Source: Rickettsiales bacterium (GTDB lineage: Bacteria > Pseudomonadota > Alphaproteobacteria > Rickettsiales > CANDYO01). Taken from it: a stretch of 35,413 nt of DNA. This document shows positions 1-6,715 of this stretch, piece after piece (position 1 is the stretch's first letter; the number at the start of each line of letters is the position of its first letter). The DNA lies in NCBI GenBank assembly GCA_947424995.1, contig CANDYO010000001.1, positions 1 through 35,413 on the forward strand, in the 5' to 3' direction. The position numbers were made by a program, and so were the translations under genes. The notes beneath the pieces are model-generated. The model saw only the letters and a list, made by a program, of their open reading frames with translations, ran no database searches and was not told the origin of the DNA.

Positions 1-1
1 C

Positions 2-109
2 GATCTTAGTGATCAATCCATCAAGCGTACTGTTCGCCCCATTGATAAGGCCTATATAAACCTTACCAATAACTCTAACTACATTACTTACTTTTTTACA
101 GAGTTTTGA
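2..109 (+). CDS. 3' end of an unknown protein (partial, cut by window start)
   Basis: One frame is open from the first bases to a TGA at 107-109, giving 35 residues that end in YITYFFTEF. The composition (charged, then aromatic/beta-like) looks like a protein C-terminus, and the other two plus-strand frames close early (stops at 7-9 and 57-59). I do not recognise the family. The stretch is short enough that it could be open by chance, so the call rests only on the open frame at the window edge. Confidence 0.35.
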   Translation, partial: DLSDQSIKRTVRPIDKAYINLTNNSNYITYFFTEF

Positions 110-158
110 GTATATTTTGAATATACAATCCATTCTAAAGTAAACGCCTGAGGTAGTC

Positions 159-203
159 ATGGATCCCCCGAATCTAGGCGTTGCCTAGCTCGGAGGATGA
201 CGC
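159..203 (+). repeat. Right half of a palindromic element
   Basis: This runs from ATGGATCCCCCG to GGATGACGC and contains a perfect hairpin, CTAGGC-GTT-GCCTAG, at 174-188. It matches the right half of the full element at 33837-33947 with few differences. No left half is visible upstream, so this is a solo half-unit or a decayed copy. Confidence 0.8.
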
Positions 204-253
204 AGAATTTGTCACCGAGCTAACGAATTTTTACGGGGGATGATGCCATTCTC

Positions 254-385
254 TTAAACCATTCCTAGAGCGTGCTTATAAAGATCTAGTAGTTCTTCAT
301 GCTCATCTAGTTTTGCTTTATCTATTTTACGAATACGGACAATTTGACGAAGCACAGTGGTATCAAAGCCTTGTACTTTGGTTTA
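254..385 (-). pseudogene. gapR: Displaced 3' fragment of gapR
   Basis: The fragment aligns base for base with the last ~126-130 bp of the intact gapR at 1294-1423, at a constant offset of 1040 bp. It encodes the C-terminal ~37 residues, from KVQGFDTT to HALGMV, and ends in the same TAA. Within 254-379 there are eight differences: seven are synonymous (for example CTA CTA against TTG TTA for Leu-Leu) and one changes Ala to Val. Similarity stops at about 380-385, so there is no start codon or N-terminal half. The bias to silent changes means the copy diverged while it was still part of a functional gene and was truncated later, or that it is the original 3' end displaced by an incoming one. Confidence 0.85.
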
Positions 386-388
386 TAA

Positions 389-418
389 TTGACATTAACT
401 TTTAGTTAATCGTAATAT
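389..418 (+). promoter_or_regulatory. Promoter with an inverted repeat in its spacer
   Basis: TTGACA at 389-394 and TAATAT at 413-418 are separated by 18 bp. The spacer is almost filled by a perfect inverted repeat, ATTAACT-TTT-AGTTAAT (394-410), placed as an operator would be. It lies upstream of the cassette gene at 519. Confidence 0.45.
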
Positions 419-446
419 ATTTTACAATTATTATAAAACTTCTTCA

Positions 447-475
447 TTGACTAACTTAAATATAGTGCATATTAT
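447..475 (+). promoter_or_regulatory. Second promoter of the cassette gene
   Basis: TTGACT (447-452) and TATTAT (470-475) have a 17-bp spacer. Transcription would begin near 482, about 37 nt before the proposed start codon at 519. Confidence 0.5.
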
Positions 476-518
476 ATAGTTAACTTATTAACGAATAGAT
501 GATTAAATGGAGATAAAT

Positions 519-1186
519 ATGATGAGTGAAAATATTTTAGAACCTAATCAAGATTGTAGAAATAACATATGTGAAGCTATAAAAAAATTAAATACGCAAG
601 AGACTAGGTTTGTATTTGTCGATTATATCACTAAAGATGAACGTGAGATTATTGATACTATAAAGCAAGATATAAAAGATATAAAAGAAAGTGAGTTTGT
701 TGAGATAATTCACACACAATTAAGAGATGATATGGCTTATTGTTTTCATATGGATAAAGAAAGTTTCTCCATGAATTATGGCCGGAGTGGTGAGTCAACG
801 CATCTTACGATGATTTAGGCAATAAAAACCCTAACTTAGAAGAAGTTTTATCTACGGCGAAGATGCATCAAGATGGCGCATTTAGTGGTGCTATTGTAAG
901 TGGTATAATTGCAGCTTTAGCAATTGTAGGACCTTCCACAATTTTTGCTAAATATAATGAGTATTTATATCCAGAATTGCATGGCTTTAACAGGACCGCT
1001 ATTAATGAAATAGTTCAAGCTAAAGTAAATCAAGTTGCAATTTTTGTTCAAGGAGAGTCAGGAGCAGTTCATGGATGGCCCTTCAAGAACTATGAAAATA
1101 GAGTTATGGAGTTTATTTCTTCTAATGATAAACAAATAAGTAATTTTATTTTAGGTTTAACGGAGTATAATGTAAGTGAAGAATGA
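519..1186 (+). pseudogene. Unknown cassette protein, interrupted by a frameshift
   Basis: Two consecutive frames appear to be one gene. The first has GGAG at 509-512 before ATG 519 (an in-frame ATG at 507 overlaps that site) and ends in TAG at 816-818. The second frame is open from 794, reads sensibly through SYDDLGNKNPNLEEVL and continues to TGA at 1184-1186; its first ATG is 863. The change is equivalent to one lost base between about 790 and 815. The N-terminal part is charged and helical; the second part has a hydrophobic Gly/Ala-rich stretch (AIVSGIIAALAIVGPS). I do not recognise the family. The alternatives are two separate genes or a sequencing error. The unit has its own promoters and terminator and lies between two gapR 3' ends. 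Confidence 0.5.
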
Positions 1187-1234
1187 TAAATAACTATATA
1201 TCATAATAATATTGTTATGTTGCTTTTAATATAG

Positions 1235-1287
1235 ACTCCTAGCTTAAAAAATTAAATAACGCTTCTTAAGTTTTGATAGGAGTTTTT
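1235..1287 (+). terminator. Terminator-like stem of the cassette gene
   Basis: ACTCCTA (1235-1241) pairs with TAGGAGT (1277-1283), which runs straight into a T tract. An inner pairing of CTTAA with TTAAG is possible. The loop is long, so the strength is uncertain. It lies between the cassette gene and the convergent gapR. Confidence 0.4.
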
Positions 1288-1293
1288 CAGCAC

Positions 1294-1542
1294 TTAAACC
1301 ATACCTAGAGCGTGCTTATAAAGATCTAACAATTCTTCATGCTCGTCTAGCTTTGCTTTATCTATTTTACGAATACGGACAATTTGACGAAGCACAGTGG
1401 TATCAAAGCCCTGTGCTTTAGCTTCTAGATATACTTCTTTGATATCTTCAAGGACGGTTTTTTTATCTTCTTCTAGGCGTTCAATTCTAGCCATAAATTG
1501 GTTCAAATACTCTTTAGAGCTATTATCGATTATATCATTCAT
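1294..1542 (-). CDS. gapR: GapR-type nucleoid-associated protein (DUF2312)
   Basis: The 82-residue protein has the helical DUF2312/GapR layout: an N-terminal coiled region with IERLEEDKK, then GFDTTVLRQIVRIRKID and a short C-terminal helix ending HALGMV. GapR of alphaproteobacteria binds AT-rich, overtwisted DNA ahead of replication and transcription forks and supports topoisomerase action. It lies 13 bp downstream of map on the same strand, so the two are probably co-transcribed. Its 3' end is duplicated at 254-385, beyond a 0.9-kb insert. Family assignment is by motif recall and is fairly secure; the essentiality known from Caulobacter is only assumed here. Confidence 0.9.
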   Translation of the reverse strand: MNDIIDNSSKEYLNQFMARIERLEEDKKTVLEDIKEVYLEAKAQGFDTTVLRQIVRIRKIDKAKLDEHEELLDLYKHALGMV

Positions 1543-1555
1543 TATATATTATTCC

Positions 1556-2338
1556 TTAGTTATAGGGTGGTTTGCTAAAACCTTTTGGTGAAAGGGTAAA
1601 AATTTCGTAACCAGTTTCAGTAACCGCAATTGTATGTTCGAATTGTGCTGAAAGCTCGCGGTCTTTAGTGGTTACAGTCCAGCCATCATTAGGGTTTAGT
1701 CGAGTATGATGAGTGCCGACATTAATCATCGGTTCAATAGTAAAAAACATTCCAGTTTCTAAAACCAAGCCAGTATGTGGAGTGCCAAAATGCATAACAC
1801 TAGGCTCGGTATGAAATATTTGACCGATACCATGGCCGCAGTAATCTCTTACTGTAGAATAATTAAATTGCTTAACATAAGTTTCAATAGCATGACCAAT
1901 ATCACCCAAATGAGCACCTGGTTTTACTTGAGCTATGCCAAGCATCATTGCTTCATGGGTTACATCAACTAAGCGTTTTGCTTTAATTGATGGATTGCCA
2001 ACTAAATACATCCGGCTAGTATCGCCATACCAACCATCTACTATTACGGTTACATCGATATTGATGATATCACCGTCTTTTAATTTACGATCATCAGGTA
2101 TGCCGTGGCATATTACGTGATTAATAGAAGTGCAGACAGATTTTGGAAAGCCTTTATAATTTAATGGCGCTGGAATTGCTCCATTACTGATAATCATGTT
2201 ATGACATAAATCATTTAGCTCAAGCGTAGTGACGCCTGGTTTTACGTAATCAGTAATAAAATCAAGCACTTCTGCGGCTAGCTTACCACTGATGCGCATT
2301 TTTGCAAAATCTTCTGGTTTATGTATTGTAATTGCCAT
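1556..2338 (-). CDS. map: Methionine aminopeptidase, type Ia
   Basis: Cytosolic metallopeptidase that removes the initiator methionine from nascent proteins. The 260 residues match the usual length of the short bacterial type. All five metal ligands are present: D95 (NIDV), D106 (YGDTS), H169 (CGHGIG), E202 (TIEPMI) and E234 (QFEHT), plus the substrate-contacting H78 (ICHGIP). There is no N-terminal zinc-finger extension, which fits type Ia. It is the first gene of a likely map-gapR unit and is divergent from the CinA-domain gene, leaving 76 bp for both promoters. Confidence 0.97.
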   Translation of the reverse strand: MAITIHKPEDFAKMRISGKLAAEVLDFITDYVKPGVTTLELNDLCHNMIISNGAIPAPLNYKGFPKSVCTSINHVICHGIPDDRKLKDGDIINIDVTVIVDGWYGDTSRMYLVGNPSIKAKRLVDVTHEAMMLGIAQVKPGAHLGDIGHAIETYVKQFNYSTVRDYCGHGIGQIFHTEPSVMHFGTPHTGLVLETGMFFTIEPMINVGTHHTRLNPNDGWTVTTKDRELSAQFEHTIAVTETGYEIFTLSPKGFSKPPYN

Positions 2339-2414
2339 TATAAATACTTGAGTTAAAATTTACGTTTGTTATGATCATCATATGTGTAAATAATCTAGCT
2401 TGAGGTGAAGAAAA

Positions 2415-3170
2415 ATGCAATCAGAAATACTTAGCGCAGCTATAATTATTATTGGGAATGAGATTTTATCTGGTAAAACCCAAGATCAAAACATTCAGTT
2501 TTTAGCTCTTGAGCTCGGTGAACTTGGAATTAGGCTTAGAGAAATCAGAGTAATTCCAGATCTTGAAGATGAAATTATCAATACGGTAAATACTTTAAGA
2601 GAAAAATATACTTATGTATTTACCACCGGAGGTATTGGACCAACTCATGATGATATAACTGCTGAGGCTGTTGCTAAAGCCTTTAACGATGAATATATTC
2701 TTCATAATGAAGCTAAAGAAATTATTGAGAAATATTTAGCTGATCATAATAGAGAAGCGGCTGAAGGACATATGCGGATGGCCCATATGCCTAAAACCGC
2801 GGTGCCTTTGCTTAATCGTGAAACTGGAGCTCCAGGCTTTAAAGTTGATAATGTATTTGTAATGGCTGGAGTGCCTTATATTATGCAAGCAATGTTTCAA
2901 GAAGCAAAGAAATTTCTAAAAGCAGGTAAGCCGATTATTTCTAGATCTATCGATGTATATGTTTCTGAAAATGCTATTGCAGAAGGCTTTAGCGCTCTGC
3001 AGGATAAATATCCACAAATTGAAATGGGCAGTTATCCTTTTAGAAGGAGAGATCGTTGGGGGACCAGTCTTGCTTTGCGCGGGGACGATCCAGAGTTAAT
3101 CGAACAAGCTTTAAGTGAGTTATATCAATTTTTAGCTTCAGTCACTCAAGATGATAATGTTACAAAATAG
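2415..3170 (+). CDS. Stand-alone CinA/MoaB-type molybdopterin-binding domain protein
   Basis: The 251 residues carry a MoCF-biosynthesis/CinA N-terminal domain: IIIIGNEILSGKTQDQN near residue 10 and the nucleotide-binding loop TTGGIGPTHDD near residue 75. The C-terminal nicotinamide-nucleotide amidase domain of full CinA is absent. In full CinA the equivalent domain acts as an ADP-ribose/NMN-related pyrophosphatase; in MogA/MoaB it adenylates molybdopterin. No molybdenum cofactor genes are nearby, so a nucleotide clean-up role seems likelier, but this is inference. A strong ribosome site (GAGGTGA at 2401-2407) fixes the start. Its 3' end overlaps the start of ligA by 14-20 bp, so the two are co-transcribed and perhaps translationally coupled. 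Confidence 0.85.
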   Translation: MQSEILSAAIIIIGNEILSGKTQDQNIQFLALELGELGIRLREIRVIPDLEDEIINTVNTLREKYTYVFTTGGIGPTHDDITAEAVAKAFNDEYILHNEAKEIIEKYLADHNREAAEGHMRMAHMPKTAVPLLNRETGAPGFKVDNVFVMAGVPYIMQAMFQEAKKFLKAGKPIISRSIDVYVSENAIAEGFSALQDKYPQIEMGSYPFRRRDRWGTSLALRGDDPELIEQALSELYQFLASVTQDDNVTK

Positions 3171-5376
3171 CTATAAACCACCAGAGCAATTAACAGAGAA
3201 GGAAGCCGAGCTAGAGCTTGAGCGTTTAGCTAAAGTGTTAGCCTATCATAATCAATTATATTATCAGAAAAATGCTCCAGTAATAACCGATAGCGAGTAT
3301 GATCAATTATTTCAGCGTCATTTAAAGATAGAAAATCTATTTCCTAAGCTGGTTGTAGTTAATAGCCCTAGCCAAGTTATTAGCCCGGTAGTTAGTAATT
3401 TTGCTAAAATCACCCATAGTAAGCCGATGCTATCGCTTGCTAATGGTTTTAATCAACAAGATATTAGCGATTTTATTGAGAAGATTCAGCGTTTTTTAGG
3501 GATAAGTTATTTTCCTGAGCTTTGCTCGGAAACAAAAATAGATGGTCTGTCTTTTGCAGCAAGATTTGAAGATGGTAAATTAATTCATGCAGCAACTAGA
3601 GGTGATGGTTATGTTGGTGAAGATATCACTGCTAATATCAAACAAGTATTAGGCTTTCCAAGTAAGATTGAAGCAACTGGAATATTAGAAGTTCGTGGTG
3701 AAGTCTATATGACTCATCAAGATTTTTATCAACTTAACTTAAACCAACAGGAAAAAGGAGATGATCCATTTGCTAATCCTCGCAATGCTGCGGCTGGATC
3801 TTTGCGCCAATTAGATAGCAGAATTACTGCTAACCGGAACTTACGCTATTTTGTTTATGCAGTTGGTGAAGCAAATCTTGAAGCTATATCATTTCCCGCG
3901 TCATCCCTGACGAAAGCACCGAAGGTGCTGGAGATCGGGGATCTCATAAGGGAGAAAACTCCTGAGATCCACGGTCGCGCCGCTTCGCGGCTTGCCAGGG
4001 ATGACGCAGTACATGGTTACTCAGCAATAAAACTTGGTATTACTAGTCAAAGTGAAATGCTAGACTATTTTAAAGCAATAGGACTTGCGGTTAACCCTCA
4101 GCATAAAATATGCAAGTCGCTTGAACAAGTGATGGAGTTTTATAGAGAAATAGAACTATTACGTAGCGGTATGGATTTTGATATAGATGGGATTGTTTAT
4201 AAAGTGAATGATTTGAGGTTGCAGGAGCGATTAGGATTTGTTGGTCGAAACCCACGTTGGGCGATTGCTCATAAATTTCCAGCTGAACAAGCTTTAACCA
4301 AATTGCTCAATATTACAGTACAAGTTGGCAGAACTGGAGCATTAACCCCGGTTGCGGAACTCGAGCCAATTAATATTGGTGGAGTATTAGTTAGCAGAGC
4401 TAGTTTACATAATCAAGATGAAATAGACCGTAAGGATATCAGAATAGGTGATATGGTTACGGTGCAAAGAGCAGGGGATGTTATTCCGCAAGTGGTTGAA
4501 GTAAAGTTAGAACTAAGGCCTAATTCACTAGAAAAATTTTATTTACCTGAATATTGTCCTTCATGCAATGCTAAAACTATCCGCGAAGAAGAGGAAGCAG
4601 TTGTTCGCTGTCCGAGTGGGCTTATCTGCCCTGCTCAAAGATTAGAACATTTGGCTCACTTTGTTAGTAAAGATGCTTTTGATATTGATGGGCTAGGCGA
4701 AAAGCAATTAGAGTTTTTTGTTCAAAAAGAATATATTAAATCTCCAGCAGATATTTTTAATTTGAGTGTAATTCAAGAGCAACTAAAAAATGATGAAGGC
4801 TGGGGAGAAAAATCTGCTAGCAATTTATTGCTCGCTATTGAAAAATCACGCGATATAAGTTTAGCCAGATTTATTTATAGCTTGGGTATTAGATCAGTTG
4901 GAGTGGTTACCGCCAAATTATTAGCCAAAAATTATCAGAATTTTTCTAATTGGTATAGGCAGATGAAAATGATTGCAGATAATACTTTAGAAGCGGAAGA
5001 ATTTCTCAATAATATTGATGGAGTAGGTGATAAAACTATTTTTATGATTGGCGAATTTTTTGGTGATCAGATCAATTGCGCCATTGTTGAAGATTTAAGC
5101 AAGATAGTTAAAATTGCTGATTACTTAAGCCAAGAAAAAGTAACCCCAGTTACCGGAAAAACAATTATTTTTACTGGATCTTTAAATAAAATGACTCGTA
5201 GTGAAGCTAAAGCCAAAGCTGAAAATCTAGGGATGAAAGTATTGAGTAGTATCTCTAAAAACACCGATTATGTGGTGGTGGGAGAAGATGCCGGTAGCAA
5301 GCTCAGTAAAGCTCAAGAACTGGGCTTAAATATATTGTCAGAAGATGAGTGGCTGAAGTTGATTGAGTGGTCTTAA
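3151..5376 (+). CDS. ligA: NAD-dependent DNA ligase carrying an in-frame palindromic element
   Basis: LigA seals nicks in replication and repair using NAD+. The domains are in the usual order: the N-terminal NAD-binding region with Y-H-N-x-L-Y-Y near 32-38, the adenylation domain with catalytic lysine K129 in the KIDG motif and RGDGYVGEDIT after it, an OB fold, a four-cysteine zinc finger (CPSC...CPSG.ICPAQ), helix-hairpin-helix repeats and a C-terminal BRCT domain. At 741 residues it is longer than the usual ~670-690. Most of the excess is residues ~250-286, encoded by a GC-richer 110-bp palindromic element that introduces no stop and keeps the frame. The insert lies late in the adenylation domain, after LRYFVYAVGE. 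The start may be ATG 3151 or 3157; neither has a clear ribosome site, consistent with coupling to the overlapping upstream gene. Confidence 0.97.
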   Translation: MIMLQNSYKPPEQLTEKEAELELERLAKVLAYHNQLYYQKNAPVITDSEYDQLFQRHLKIENLFPKLVVVNSPSQVISPVVSNFAKITHSKPMLSLANGFNQQDISDFIEKIQRFLGISYFPELCSETKIDGLSFAARFEDGKLIHAATRGDGYVGEDITANIKQVLGFPSKIEATGILEVRGEVYMTHQDFYQLNLNQQEKGDDPFANPRNAAAGSLRQLDSRITANRNLRYFVYAVGEANLEAISFPASSLTKAPKVLEIGDLIREKTPEIHGRAASRLARDDAVHGYSAIKLGITSQSEMLDYFKAIGLAVNPQHKICKSLEQVMEFYREIELLRSGMDFDIDGIVYKVNDLRLQERLGFVGRNPRWAIAHKFPAEQALTKLLNITVQVGRTGALTPVAELEPINIGGVLVSRASLHNQDEIDRKDIRIGDMVTVQRAGDVIPQVVEVKLELRPNSLEKFYLPEYCPSCNAKTIREEEEAVVRCPSGLICPAQRLEHLAHFVSKDAFDIDGLGEKQLEFFVQKEYIKSPADIFNLSVIQEQLKNDEGWGEKSASNLLLAIEKSRDISLARFIYSLGIRSVGVVTAKLLAKNYQNFSNWYRQMKMIADNTLEAEEFLNNIDGVGDKTIFMIGEFFGDQINCAIVEDLSKIVKIADYLSQEKVTPVTGKTIIFTGSLNKMTRSEAKAKAENLGMKVLSSISKNTDYVVVGEDAGSKLSKAQELGLNILSEDEWLKLIEWS
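3898..4007 (+). mobile_element. Full-length palindromic element inside ligA
   Basis: The termini GCGTCATCCCTG (3898-3909) and CAGGGATGACGC (3996-4007) are perfect inverted repeats. Inside is a run of small hairpins: AGCACC-GAA-GGTGCT, GAGATC-GGG-GATCTC (3931-3945), GGAG-AAAA-CTCC and GCCGC-TTC-GCGGC. It is translated as LigA residues ~250-286. This resembles the Rickettsia palindromic elements known to insert into protein genes, but I cannot say which published family, if any, it belongs to. Confidence 0.9.
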
Positions 5377-5380
5377 GGTT

Positions 5381-5447
5381 ATCTCATGCGGATATAAACT
5401 CCTCAGATCCCCGGTCGCGCCGCTTCACGGCTTGCCAGGGATGACGC
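5381..5447 (+). repeat. Right-half copy of the ligA palindromic element
   Basis: This 67-bp stretch aligns without gaps to 3941-4007 in ligA with about nine mismatches and ends in the identical CAGGGATGACGC. The left half is missing. It begins five bases after the ligA stop codon. It could act as a bidirectional transcript end between ligA and the convergent porin gene, though it has no T tract. Confidence 0.85.
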
Positions 5448-5467
5448 ATAACTCTAATTCCTCCAAC

Positions 5468-6715
5468 TCAAAACTCAATACTTACTCTAAGCATTGCTAT
5501 TGTCGCGCTTTTAAAATATGGTGAGCCAGCATTAACGGGATTTAAAGTTGGGTTAGGGATATATTGTAGATCTGGCTGAACCGTAAGCCATGATATTGGT
5601 TTATCGCTGTAAGTAAGCTCAAAGCTTACTTCTGAGCTACGTGTGTTTTGGCCGTTATTGATTACCGATTGAACATAATCACGACCGATATAGGCCTTGC
5701 TGACCCCAAAACCTAATTGGCTACTCTCACGCCCTTCAATTACTCCGTTTAATGCTAACCCAACGCTCAGCATTTGGTCTATTTGAACTACTCTATCATC
5801 GGCAACACCATAGCGGATGAAGCCAAATAATTCTCTTGTATTTTGTTTATATAAAGATTTTTCTCCGGTTAGGTAATAGCCGCTATTTGATTTGAGAGTT
5901 TGTCCATTAAGGATAGCTGGAAATTTTTTGCTAAATTGCCAAGCGCCTATTGAATAATTACCGTAGCTAGTAGTAGTTCCTGCTTCAGCAATGAACATGG
6001 CGCCATCATGCTTACTAATTCGAGTCTTAACATTATTGACGTTGCTATTATCTTGTAATAATGCATCCATTAAAGCTGCTTGAAAATATATAGTATCATT
6101 AGGAGTATATTTAACTCGAGTTCCTAAAGAATGGCTTGGAAATGTAGGTGCGCCATAAATATTATTGCCATTAGTAGTAGTTTGAGCAATTTCATCACCG
6201 ATGCCATAGCTTGGTTGAAGAAAAATAGTAGCTGAGTTAGTGATATCAAAATCATTAGCTATATCATAAAGACCAGCTAATATATTTACCCTGCCTTCAA
6301 ATAAGTCTTGTGAAACCCAGGCTTGCTCTATTCTGGTCATTGAGGTGCTTGGTTCGCTATTATCTACCTGTACTAGAGATCTTACCCATTGTTGATTAGG
6401 CCTATCCCCGGTGATTGACATAAACTCAATAAAGGCTTTCGATCCATCCACTCCAAGAAGTTTCGCGCCATCCAGATTCATTTTTAAGTCAGTAACTGAG
6501 AGAATACCTGATCCAGTTTTTGTTCCTCCACTTAAATTATTAAAAGCATCGGCATGATAATTTAAAGCAAAATCCACTCCAGAGTTAAATAATTTAACTC
6601 GGCGTTTAGACCAATCTCCGGTTAAATTCTGGCTATAGTCAGGCGTTGAATCATTGGCTAAAGTTTGTCCAGCTAAGAAAATTATGGATAAGATAAGTAA
6701 TTTTTTTAGGTTCAA
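5468..6715 (-). CDS. OprB-family carbohydrate-selective porin
   Basis: Outer-membrane beta-barrel for uptake of sugars or other small solutes. A signal peptide (KKLLILSIIFLAGQTLA, likely cut before NDS) is followed by the family's N-terminal signature, LTGDWSKRRVKLFNSGVDF, and by alternating polar/hydrophobic strands with conserved blocks such as AWVSQDLFEGRVNILAGLYD and FPSHSLGTRVKYTPN. The C-terminus ends in phenylalanine (RVSIEF), as expected for barrel insertion. At 415 residues it is of normal length. Its ATG overlaps the stop of the upstream FadN-like gene (ATGA), so it is the last gene of a three-gene operon. The substrate cannot be told from sequence. Confidence 0.88.
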   Translation of the reverse strand: MNLKKLLILSIIFLAGQTLANDSTPDYSQNLTGDWSKRRVKLFNSGVDFALNYHADAFNNLSGGTKTGSGILSVTDLKMNLDGAKLLGVDGSKAFIEFMSITGDRPNQQWVRSLVQVDNSEPSTSMTRIEQAWVSQDLFEGRVNILAGLYDIANDFDITNSATIFLQPSYGIGDEIAQTTTNGNNIYGAPTFPSHSLGTRVKYTPNDTIYFQAALMDALLQDNSNVNNVKTRISKHDGAMFIAEAGTTTSYGNYSIGAWQFSKKFPAILNGQTLKSNSGYYLTGEKSLYKQNTRELFGFIRYGVADDRVVQIDQMLSVGLALNGVIEGRESSQLGFGVSKAYIGRDYVQSVINNGQNTRSSEVSFELTYSDKPISWLTVQPDLQYIPNPTLNPVNAGSPYFKSATIAMLRVSIEF

